Positions 45,140-54,127 of a DNA stretch of 64,000 nt are shown piece by piece. Each line of letters starts with the position of its first letter. The stretch's first letter is position 1. The translations under genes and the position numbers were made by a program. The stretch spans positions 119,108 to 183,107 of the forward strand of contig FWCC01000110.1 of the NCBI GenBank assembly GCA_900169235.1, in the 5' to 3' direction. This DNA is from Zarea fungicola (lineage: Eukaryota > Ascomycota > Sordariomycetes > Hypocreales > Cordycipitaceae). The notes beneath the pieces were generated by a model that saw nothing but the letters and a program-made list of their open reading frames with translations, was not told the DNA's origin and did not search any database.

Positions 45140-45768
45140 TCTGTGTCACAAAGAAATATGACAAGGTCGTATTTTTTCCTCTTTTTTTCCAACTCAGTCA
45201 GAGCTGGAATTGGGTATTTGACTTTGAATTTTGCCTAGCGTTCCTTGTTTGCACCGTACAAATGTGCAAGTACAGTGCAAGTACAGTGCAAAGTGTGACA
45301 GTGGTGCTGACTGCGATTCACTCCCGTTGGAGCACGTGACTTGGCTCCAGGTGGCCCATGCTCACCCCGGCCGCGCTGGCGCCCTCCTCCCTTGCATGCC
45401 ATCAACAAAGAACCAGGCTGCCGTTCTTCTTCCATCAAACCTCGACTTCGGAACAGCTGCCAGAATCGTGCGCTGCTCCTCCTTCGACTGCTTCTGCTCT
45501 CTTTTTCCATTCTCCATTTCGAACGCTTCTTCCTCAGTCAGCCAATTTTTACTGGCCATTTGGGTTTCTTTTAACGGTTCTCTGTTTGAATAAATTCTCG
45601 TTCGCCACCAACAGCAAACAACTGAGCGCAGGCTTCTTCCTTCCTTCTTCTTGTCTCTTCCAACCCGCGCATCCGCACGACGACCCTGTACACCGATACA
45701 GCTCGTCTCTAGCTTCGATTGATACAGAAAACCTCTGCAACCAACACACAGAACTACCAACAGCAACC
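45140..45768. promoter_or_regulatory. Divergent promoter region of the Rpr2-like and SUB2 genes
   Basis: 629 bp lie between two opposite start codons, so a shared bidirectional promoter is likely. It contains two tandem copies of the 11-mer GTGCAAGTACA (45264-45285) followed by GTGCAAAGTG, and the sequence GTGACTTGG downstream. The last ~250 bp before SUB2 are pyrimidine-rich, typical of fungal 5' leaders. Confidence 0.5.
45264..45285. repeat. Tandem 11-bp repeat (two copies) in the divergent promoter
   Basis: GTGCAAGTACA occurs twice back to back and starts a third time as GTGCAAAGTG. Its place in a two-gene promoter makes a binding site possible but unproven. Confidence 0.6.
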
Positions 45769-48093
45769 ATGTCCCACGAGGAGGATCTCATTGACTACTC
45801 CGACGAGGAGATTGGCGCCAACGAGACCGCCAACACCGCCACCAAGAAGGGCGACCTCGCCGCCAACAGCAACGTTGACAAGAAGGGCAGTTATGTCGGC
45901 ATTCATTCCACTGGTTTCCGCGACTTTCTGCTGAAGCCCGAGCTTCTACGCGCCATCGGCGACTGCGGTTTCGAGCATCCATCGGAGGGTCAGTCTTGAA
46001 TTATCGCACTCATTCTAATTACCTACAAACAAAGCTTCAATTCCTCCTCCCTCCTCCTTCCCCCCATGCCTCTACTCCCTTTTTAGTTTTTCGTCTTTTC
46101 ATGGTACAAAAGAATGCAAAAATGAAAAGGGAGAGACCGTCCGTCCATCTCGCAATCAGCGCGCAAAAAGGCAAAAAATAAGTCGCATGTTATTGGGAAG
46201 AAGTGTGTATACATTGGCTCGAAGAGAAAAAACGGTTGCGCTTGGAAACATAGCAGAAATCGTTGACATGACCGTTGCATTGGCTCGCTGGGCTGTTGCG
46301 ACGAATGCCATTCGCTCACCTTTGAACCTGAAATATGGTCTCAGTCGGCAAACCCTTTTTGTGTTGGTATGCGCCAACTTCATCAAGGCAGCTGGCCGGT
46401 AAGATGGCGGCTGCTCTTTTTTGAAGCAAAAAAAGAAGGCACCCCAGCGCCCAGGTGCGCTTATTTCTCACTGCCGTTACTCTGCTATACGACGAAAGTT
46501 GGTAGGGCAAAGTACGATCGGTCTAGGTGGGAGGGAGTTCTTGGCACCCGATGCCAAGAATTGCCAGTTGGTGAAAGAGGGCACAGCGGGCCAAACTCTC
46601 TTGAAAATTTGTGCAATTAGCCATTGCCATCGACTTATGGTATAGTACATGAAGAGCCTGATGTGCGATGAGACCTATGACAAGGTCGATGCCGTCTGCG
46701 CTCAGCGACACTGTGCCTTGGTGGCCGTGCCGCCTGCTTCTATGCTTGCGATTGCCTTGCGACGATGGACGGACTTATCCTTTGACCCACCCGCCACTTG
46801 TTTTCAACTCCGCAAGACACAATTCTAACATGCCCTCGATCGACAGTCCAGCAAACCTGTATTCCCCAGGCTCTTCTCGGTGGTGACATTATCTGCCAGG
46901 CCAAGTCTGGTCTTGGTAAGACTGCCGTCTTTGTGCTCGCCACTCTGCAGCAGGTTGAGCCTGTTAATGGCGAGGTTTCGGTTGTGGTCATGTGCCACAC
47001 TCGTGAGCTTGCTTACCAGATTCGCGACGAGTACAACCGCTTCAGCAAGTACATGCCCGACATCAAGACTGGTGTCTTCTATGGTGGTACTCCAATCAAG
47101 ACCGACATGGAGACCCTGAAGAACAAGGAGACTTGCCCTCACATCATTGTCGGTACACCTGGTCGTCTCAAGGCCCTTGTCCGTGACAAGGCTCTCCGCC
47201 TTGGCAGTGTCCGCATCTTTGTTCTCGATGAGTGCGACAAGATGCTTGACCAACCTGGTAAGCCCATCCCGATTGGCACAAAAACCCGAAATCTAGACTA
47301 ACAAGGTTAGACATGCGCACTGATGTCCAGGATGTTTTCCGTGCCACTCCTCACCAGAAGCAGGTCATGATGTTCTCTGCCACTCTCTCTGAGGAGGTCA
47401 AGCCCATCTGCAGAAAGTTCATGCAGAACCCTACCGAGCATTACGTCGACGAGGATACCAAGCTTACCCTTCACGGTCTTCAGCAATACTACATTAAGCT
47501 TGACGAAAAGGAGAAGAACCGCAAGCTCAACGACCTTCTCGACGAGCTTCAGTTCAACCAGGTCATTATTTTCGTCAAGAGTACTGTCCGAGCTACTGAG
47601 TTGGACAAGCTCCTCCGCGAATGCAACTTTCCCTCGATTGCCGTCCACTCCGGCGTCAGCCAGGAAGAGCGGTACGTATCTTGCAGGCTGTGATGTAATA
47701 TTTCTAAACTAATACTAACACTATTTTAGTATCCGCCGCTACAAGGAGTTCAAGGAGTTCAAGAAGCGTATCTGTGTTGCTACTGACGTTTTTGGTCGTG
47801 GTATCGATATCGAGCGTATCAACCTGGCCATCAACTACGATTTGTCGAGCGATGCTAGTTCCTACCTTCACCGTGTTGGCCGTGCTGGTCGTTTCGGTAC
47901 CAAGGGTCTCGCCATTTCGTTCATCAGCAGCGAGGATGACCAGAAGGTTCTCGGCGAGATTGAGAAGCGCTTCGAGGTTGCTCTTCCGTACGTTCATAAC
48001 CAGGCAATATGTACCCATGAGTGAATGCTAACCAATTTCAATAGTGAGTTCCCCAAGGAGGGTGTTGATGCCAGCACCTACATGGCTTCCTAG
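45769..48093 (+). CDS. SUB2: DECD-box RNA helicase Sub2 (UAP56), mRNA export/splicing
   Basis: Five exons: 45769-45988, 46847-47257, 47311-47671, 47730-47987 and 48045-48093 (1299 nt, 432 aa). Sub2 is an RNA-dependent ATPase of the TREX complex, loading export adaptors on mRNA and acting in spliceosome assembly. Visible: acidic N-terminus [13 protein letters not shown], the Q-motif region [14 protein letters not shown], Walker [27 protein letters not shown], the diagnostic [10 protein letters not shown] (DECD rather than DEAD), SATLS, then the second RecA domain with [22 protein letters not shown] and [13 protein letters not shown]. Length matches yeast Sub2 closely. Intron 1 is 858 bp while introns 2-4 are 53-58 bp. 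The gene converges with the SAHH-like gene. Confidence 0.95.
45989..46846 (+). other. 858-bp first intron of SUB2
   Basis: Donor GTCAGT, branch TTCTAAC and acceptor CGACAG. Sixteen-fold longer than the other introns of the gene, with pyrimidine tracts near its 5' end and no clear box C/D or H/ACA snoRNA. It may serve regulation by retention; that is inference. Confidence 0.75.
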
Positions 48094-48484
48094 ATTTTAC
48101 AAAGACCTTGCTTTTATAGAACAGACTTGGGCAGAGTCCCAACTTTGTCAATGTTATAATGGTCTCAGAGGATAAACTGGGGATTAAAGATTGGGAAACC
48201 AGCGATGTGAAAAAAAAAATGAAATGATTTTTATGCGATTTTGCAGTGTTGTATTGTTTAGGATTTGCTAGTTTTGATCAGGCAATAAGATTCAATTGCT
48301 ACACTTGGCCATTGCACTGTTGTGAACAGCATCTGCCATTCGTCGGTCTCGAAAAAGGCCATTAGCTGTCAGGGAATAAGGACAAGTCTGTTGGCGTCTG
48401 TTGATAGCAGGGACTTTTATTTAGTTTTGATTCGACCTGACGCCAGATGCTCTAGTGATGTAAAGTGAAAGGCGTTTCGCCCGT
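48094..48484. other. Intergenic, convergent 3' flanks
   Basis: 391 bp between the stops of SUB2 (+) and the SAHH-like gene (-). AT-rich, with no gene recognised. Confidence 0.6.
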
Positions 48485-49798
48485 CTATATCCATGCTTCT
48501 ATGGCCAGACTCGCAACCATGTTCTCAATCTCTCTCGAAACGGGCACCACGCCCGGCTCCATCTCACGGCCACGCAATGCCATTTGCTCCAGACTGAGCG
48601 ATTGCAGCGCCAATCCCAGATCCATAATCTCAATCGCGTTGCCGTCGGCCGCCGCCAGATTCACCAAATTGCCGTCAGCTACCACAAAGAGGCGCTTCCC
48701 GCCAAGCCGATACTCGTCGATGTACTCCCTGCGGCGTATGACGGAGGGGTTCGAGAGATTTGCTGCTGCTGCTGCTGTTGCTGCCTCCTTGAGCGCGGCC
48801 AGGTCAATCTCAGAGGAAAAGTGACCCGCGTTGGCGACGATGCACCCATCGCGGAGCCTGCGCAGCGTGTCGAGCGTGACGACCCCATCCCTGCCCGTGA
48901 CGGTGATGAGAAGCTGCGCGGTTGCCAGGCAGTCGTCGTCCCCCGCGGCATCAAGGGCCGCGGTGCGGAATCCTTCGAGGTGGGCTTCCAGGCGCCGCAC
49001 GGGATCGGCCTCGACGACGGTGACGTGCGCCCCCAGCCCGCGGAGACGGTGCGCGACGCCGGCGCCGCAGAAGCCGTGGCCGACGACTACGGCGCGCTTC
49101 CCGTGCAGGGTGAGGTTGGTGGCGCGCATGAGGGCGTCGACGACGGAGCTGCCCACGCCGTACCGGTTCTCGACGATGCGCTTCGCCTGGGTGTCGTTGA
49201 TGACCCATGTCGGAAAGCCGAGTCTCAAGCCGCCACCATCATCACCACTGCCGCTTGCCGATGATGATGATGATGCTGCAGCGGCTTCACGCAGACGGCA
49301 TGCCCCCGTGGTAGTCTCTTCCGTGGCGCCGCGTATAGTGGTGCGTAGACTGGCGAATTCATCCCGTGTGGCGAGGGCCATGTGCAGGTCTGCGCCATTG
49401 TCGGCGAGTATGTCGGGTTTCGCGCGGAGAATGGAGAGGCAATGCGCGTCGTGCTCTGCACGGGTCTCGGCGCGGGAACCCAGGACAGTGATGGAGGCGT
49501 GGCTGCCAAGGACGGCGGCGATGGGGTCCTGGGTCGAACCGGGACTGCCCGTGATGGTGATGCGTGCGCCGCCAGCGACGAGGGCGTCGAGCCAGACGCC
49601 GGTTTTGGGCTCAACGTGGAGGCAGATGCCAATGTGCAGGTTGCGGAATGGCTTCTCAGCGAGGAAGCGCTGCTTTATGGAGGCGAGGATGGGCATGTGG
49701 TCTTGCGCCCATTGAATAGCGCGGGCGCCGGCGGCGAGGACGGCATCATCTTGTGGTGCAGCGGTGATACTGTTTAGCTGTGAGTCGTTTGCGTCCAT
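48485..49798 (-). CDS. S-adenosylhomocysteine hydrolase-like enzyme (divergent)
   Basis: Intronless, 437 aa from the ATG at 49798 (the frame is open to 49813 without an ATG). The SAHH fold is clear: DNGADL (about residue 133), GATEETTTGACRL (157-169), NDTQAKRIVENRYG (201-214), the NAD-binding GHGFCGAG (240-247), ITVTGRDGV, NAGHFSSEID and VADGNLVNLAAADG near the C-terminus. Canonical SAHH reversibly splits S-adenosylhomocysteine into adenosine and homocysteine with tightly bound NAD. Differences: the Asp of the KxxxDN motif is Glu (E210), the GHPS-type turn with its histidine reads DGNAIE, and the Lys/Tyr-rich C-terminal tail that completes the NAD site is missing. A Ser/Gly-rich insert (176-190) comes from a TGATGATG simple repeat. 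It is therefore likely a paralogue acting on another nucleoside, perhaps of bacterial origin (inference). It lies next to a regulator and a nucleoside transporter. Confidence 0.82.
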   Translation of the reverse strand: MDANDSQLNSITAAPQDDAVLAAGARAIQWAQDHMPILASIKQRFLAEKPFRNLHIGICLHVEPKTGVWLDALVAGGARITITGSPGSTQDPIAAVLGSHASITVLGSRAETRAEHDAHCLSILRAKPDILADNGADLHMALATRDEFASLRTTIRGATEETTTGACRLREAAAASSSSSASGSGDDGGGLRLGFPTWVINDTQAKRIVENRYGVGSSVVDALMRATNLTLHGKRAVVVGHGFCGAGVAHRLRGLGAHVTVVEADPVRRLEAHLEGFRTAALDAAGDDDCLATAQLLITVTGRDGVVTLDTLRRLRDGCIVANAGHFSSEIDLAALKEAATAAAAANLSNPSVIRRREYIDEYRLGGKRLFVVADGNLVNLAAADGNAIEIMDLGLALQSLSLEQMALRGREMEPGVVPVSREIENMVASLAIEAWI

Positions 49799-50163
49799 TT
49801 TGCAACTTGACAACGGCAGTTCTGTACCTTACCAGGGCTTAGAGAATGGGAATGGACATCATTTCTAGATGTGAATGATTTTTATAGCAACAATACGTAA
49901 AGAAACAGATTATCAGGTGTCGGCCGACTTTATCCAACTCGTCCGCCTCCGTTGTTGGTTCGGAAACTACGTAGACTGAAGCGGGCGAGTCGCTGCAACT
50001 CGCCCGACGCAGTTAGACAACGCCACACTTTGGTTTATACACCACACCTTGCCAGCATAGGACTTCCCCGATCTACGATTATACTGGCTTCACGTGGGGT
50101 ATTCTGGGGTCATACTTCGATCATCAAATTGGACCAGGCACTGCATCATATTCTCGTCCGATT
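49799..50163. promoter_or_regulatory. Divergent promoter between SAHH-like gene and Zn(II)2Cys6 regulator
   Basis: 365 bp separate two start codons facing apart. Candidate regulator sites: CGG or CCG triplets occur at 49920-49985 (GTCGGCCGAC at 49919-49928 is palindromic, GTCGGCCGAC), the usual half-site of Zn(II)2Cys6 proteins. Binding is not shown. Confidence 0.5.
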
Positions 50164-52235
50164 ATGGAGCCGCGCATCTCACAGCGCCCGTCCCTTGCCT
50201 GCCGCGGTTCGTATAAACCAAAGTCCTGACTTGGACTCGACTCTGACCATTTTGCATTTAGAGTGCCAACGCAAGAAGAAAAGGTGTAGCAAAGATATTC
50301 CTTGCTCCCGATGTATTGACTTGGGTTTGAGTTGCGATCGAGATGTGGTGTACCTGAGGCGAAATGTCGCTCGTCATGCGTCTGAGATTAAATTTCTCCA
50401 ATCTCTCCAGGCCATGCTGCAGAGCACGTCGTCCGTCGACAAGGCCCTGTACCAGGTGAAGAGCAGATTAGAACATCTTCAATCCGGTCGCCACCTTGCA
50501 ACCTCCCCTACAGAACTAGGAGCTGAGGGAAGCGATGATGCTGTCGCGTCCGGTCTGGATGAGACATCGACAACTTCCTCGCTCGAACCATCGCCCATCA
50601 TCACAGCCTTGGAACAGGTTGCTCGTGGGCGCAGCAGCGGGCGATGTTGCCACCACTACTCCCAAAATTGTCCCTGCGGCAGTTCAACAGCATCGGTCTC
50701 GACCATGCAACAGCCACCCATCTCCACGATTGACTTACCTGGTAGAGAGGTAGCGCAGGTCCTGGTGGACTTTCACATCAAGCACATGGCATGGCATCAC
50801 AACAGCCTCCATACACCGACGTTTCTTCGAGAATGCACGGTATTCTGGGATACAGGCGAATGTGACAATCCGCAATGGATCGCCCTGTATTGCGCTGTTC
50901 TTGCCGTGTCGCTGTTCTCGTTCATAAATAGTCCATCGCATCGCGAGCTCTTTCTTATGGCCTCTAGTTTCTCACAGCACACGCCGTCACTTCTCTTTGA
51001 CAAAATGGTTGGCGTGCTCGACGCAAGCCATTTCCTACAGAATCTCTCTCTATACTCTGTCCAGGCCATCGCCATCTCGGCCGAAGTCGCACATAGCCTT
51101 GGGCGAAGCCAACTAAATACAACCTTGTTCAATGCGGCCATTGGCATCGCCGAGTGCCTAGGACTACACAAGATACCAGACGACAGCTCAGAGGCAGCGT
51201 CGGAGATTGGTCGTCGGGTATGGCACCAACTCATTATACAGGACCACTTTGCCATTTCCTTTGTCGGCTCGTACAAGATTCATCCGTTGAGCTACTCCTC
51301 GCTACCTCCGTCGAATGCAGACGATGATCTGGTGGCCATGCCGGACAGCGTACCGACCGCCAGCACGTACAATCGAACGCTTCTTGCTCTCGCGCGACTG
51401 ATGCCTGAACTTGCTGATGGGTTGGGTCCCTTGCGCGACCCGACACCAGTAAGAGACAAGTATAGGCACATCATCGCCATGGACCAAAAGCTGAGAAAGT
51501 GTGTGCAAGAATTTCCTGCGTACCTGCGTCGACGGGACAAGCAGCTGGAAGCGCGCATACCTTGGCTCGGTGTCGCTCGACATAGCATGGCCATTACCGT
51601 GGCAGAAAAGGTAAACCGCAAGATTTCAGAAATTTTGCCCCTGTGTGTATAATATTAACAGCGCACAGGTCATCATGATCCATCGCCCATTCATCTTTTA
51701 CTCATTCCAATCAGAACAATATAGCTGTACGCGCCGCAATTGCGTATCGGCCGCCATGACCATTTTGCAAGAACAAAAGGCGTTGGTGGCGGATGGTCAT
51801 GTTTCCATGTGGACTCACAGTGCCTTTGCCACTACCGCCGCCTTGATCTTGGCGTTTGAAGTTACCTGTCATCCCGAAGACGCTCGATGTGAGGCATATA
51901 CCGAGGCGGTGCAAGAGGCGCTCACCCTCCTCGCACGGCGCGAATATGATGTGCTAGCCCAACGGGGCATTGTCCTCATTACGGCGATACTATCCAAGTC
52001 TTCAATGGACCAGTTCTCGGCTGACTTGAACATGGCGGACGAGTCTGCCAGCTTTGAGGAGATTATGCGACGATTTACCACAGAATTTGCTTTTGGCGGC
52101 TTGCCGAATACGAATTATCCTACACCTACCTTGCCTCTGGCGGGGGATTATGAGACGAATGACTTGTTTCTTGCCGAGCTTGGAGAATTCGGGACGTGGT
52201 TTCAGGACACCTTTTATAGCACTGCATTTGAGTGA
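50164..52235 (+). CDS. Fungal-specific Zn(II)2Cys6 transcription factor
   Basis: Three exons: 50164-50206, 50262-51610 and 51669-52235 (1959 nt, 652 aa). The start was chosen because splicing the 55-bp first intron completes the zinc cluster: ACRECQRKKKRC then SKDIPCSRC then LSC give C13-x2-C16-x6-C23-x5-C29-x2-C32-x6-C39. An unspliced frame would leave the cluster without its first cysteine. A short basic/helical linker (YLRRNVARHASEIKFLQSLQ) follows. Then come Ser/Thr-rich residues and the fungal-specific middle homology region, recognisable by IAECLGLHKIPD and RRVWHQLIIQDHFAI. Nuclear activator or repressor. The gene lies between, and divergent from or convergent with, a nucleoside-type enzyme and a nucleoside transporter, so it may control both. 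Inducer unknown. Confidence 0.87.
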
Positions 52236-52326
52236 CGATAGTTGCATCATGTCAAAAATGAATTTAAACTAATTTTAGACTGTAAACTATAAAAGAGTAA
52301 ATATTCCAATTATCAATATCGATGTC
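52236..52326. other. 91-bp gap between convergent stops
   Basis: The transcription factor and transporter genes end here tail to tail, so their 3' UTRs almost certainly overlap. Confidence 0.7.
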
Positions 52327-54127
52327 TTAATTGGGAACAAACTTGTTGGTTTGTGATGTTATAACTAGCCCAGCAACACTGGCTGACAGCAACGTTGCCA
52401 CGATCCCGGAGATGAGGGCCGAGACGGCCAGCTTGGAAACGTCGCCACCCCGTCCCGGTGCCAGCTGCGACAGAATACCAATGGCAAGACCTAGAGAGCC
52501 GATGTTACCAAACCCCGCGAGGGCAAAGGAGGCAATGAGCTGCGACCGCAGCGACAGATTCGGAGCCTCCTGCGAGAGTTCCTTGAACGCGTTGTATTCA
52601 TTCTTTTTCTCCATGTTAGTCAACTTGGATAACAAAACAACGAAATTGAAAACCCACCGTAATGATCTTTTGAGCAATCAGTCTAGACACCGTCAAGAGC
52701 TCACCGTTTCTCGGAATCCCAAGCAGAAACGCCACTGGATACAGCAGGTAGCCAAGTATAAGCTGCAGCGACAGATTTTGAATATTCCAGTAGCCACCCC
52801 ACCAGCCCAGCAGGCCATTCACGAGAGCGACGAGGGACAGGACGCAGAGGAGCGACGCAACCACCGTGCCGCCGATCTTGAGGCCCAGCCAGGTGCCGTT
52901 GGCGAAGGCATGGAGGCCATTCTCCGCACGCTCCTCGTCCTCCGGCACGACGACGCGGCCCTTTGTCAGGGTCTCCTCCGTCTCTGGGTACCTGAGCTTG
53001 GACACGGCAATGGACGCAGGGATCGACATGATGCACGACGACACCAGGACCTCGCCGTTCAGCCCGAGCGCAATGTAGCCCACCAGCACCGAGCCCGAGA
53101 TGGTGGCGAAGCCGCACGTGAGGATCTGGTGCATCTCGGCCCCGGTCATGTGCGGGATAAACGGGCGGACCAGCATGGCCGACTCGCCCTGGCCGATAAA
53201 GGGCGTCGCGGCCGCCACGATGGCCTCGCAGCCGGAGACCTCGAGGCCCCAGTTGACGAAGACGGCGAGCTTCGCAATGGCCCACTGGATGGTGCCGTAG
53301 TGGAAGAGGACCTGCACGAGGGAGATGAAGAAGACAATCGCCGGGATGACGATGAGGACGAACCACCCGTGGCCTGGCACGGTCGGGTCGGTCAGGAAGA
53401 CGACGCCCGCCTGGGAGTAGCCCAGCCCCCTGGCGACGGTGGTGGCGATCCAGCGAAAGATGTCGTAGCCGACGCCGGTGCGGAGCACAAAGATGCCAAT
53501 GACGTACTGCCCGATCATGCCGCCGATGACGGTGCGCCAGTTGACGTGCCTGCGGGACCTGCTCGTGGCGTAGAGGAGGCCGAGAAAGGTGAGCATGCCG
53601 GCGAGGCTGACGGCGCGGTTCGTCCGGTTGTTTTCCTCGACGCCCTCCGAGATCATGGCCCCCAGAAGCAGGGCGGTGAGGAAGACGAGGCCGCCCAAGG
53701 GCGCGTGGTAAGGCTTTGGGATGGCATCGCTTATTCGGACGGCGGTGTTGTTCCAGAGGTAGAAGACGGGGACGAGGACGTGGTGGGCTGGGACGTACAA
53801 GGTGAGGAGGCGAAGGTTGATGACGAGCCAGAGGAGGAAAGGGATGACCCAATTCTTGTCGTGCCGATGGAGGACGAGGGAGCTTATCCACGCACCAGTG
53901 GAGAAAAGGAAGAAGAAGAGATGCAAGAGGACTCGGCGGGAGGTGTAGAGGAAGCCCAAACGAGCCCAGTTGGAGCTCACGTCGGCGGGCATTGGGGGTG
54001 CCAGCGGTAAAGGCATCTCGACATTATTATCAGAAATTGAATGGGCTTTGCAACTTTTGCCATCACCATTCTCTTCCATGTTTGACTTGCTCATCTTGTC
54101 GTCACTAGATACACGGTCTTTGGCCAT
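52327..54127 (-). CDS. Concentrative nucleoside transporter (CNT family, SLC28-like)
   Basis: Two exons on the minus strand: 54127-52658 and 52602-52327 (1746 nt, 581 aa). The 55-bp intron joins IIT to NEYNAFKELS, matching the family pattern around this junction. The protein has 10-13 hydrophobic segments. CNT landmarks are GQGESAMLVRPFIPHMTG, FATISGSVLVGYIALGL, GLEVSGCEAIVAAATPF and, in exon 2, NIGSLGLAIGILSQLAP. CNT proteins use an ion gradient to import purine or pyrimidine nucleosides. The start at 54127 is preferred; the frame remains open to an ATG at 54289, but that stretch is AT-rich and leader-like. A CG-rich antisense frame of 559 codons runs opposite and is a shadow. Next to an SAHH-like enzyme and a regulator, import of adenosine or a related nucleoside is a reasonable role. 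Confidence 0.86.

Noticed and set aside
48831..49715. 294-codon plus-strand frame over the SAHH-like gene
   Set aside because: Shadow of the minus-strand gene: Ser/Arg/Pro-rich with no motif.
52331..54010. 559-codon open frame opposite the CNT gene
   Set aside because: It is the antisense shadow of a G/C-ending-codon gene: Asp/Glu/Gly/Arg-rich and without homology. The minus strand carries the clear transporter.
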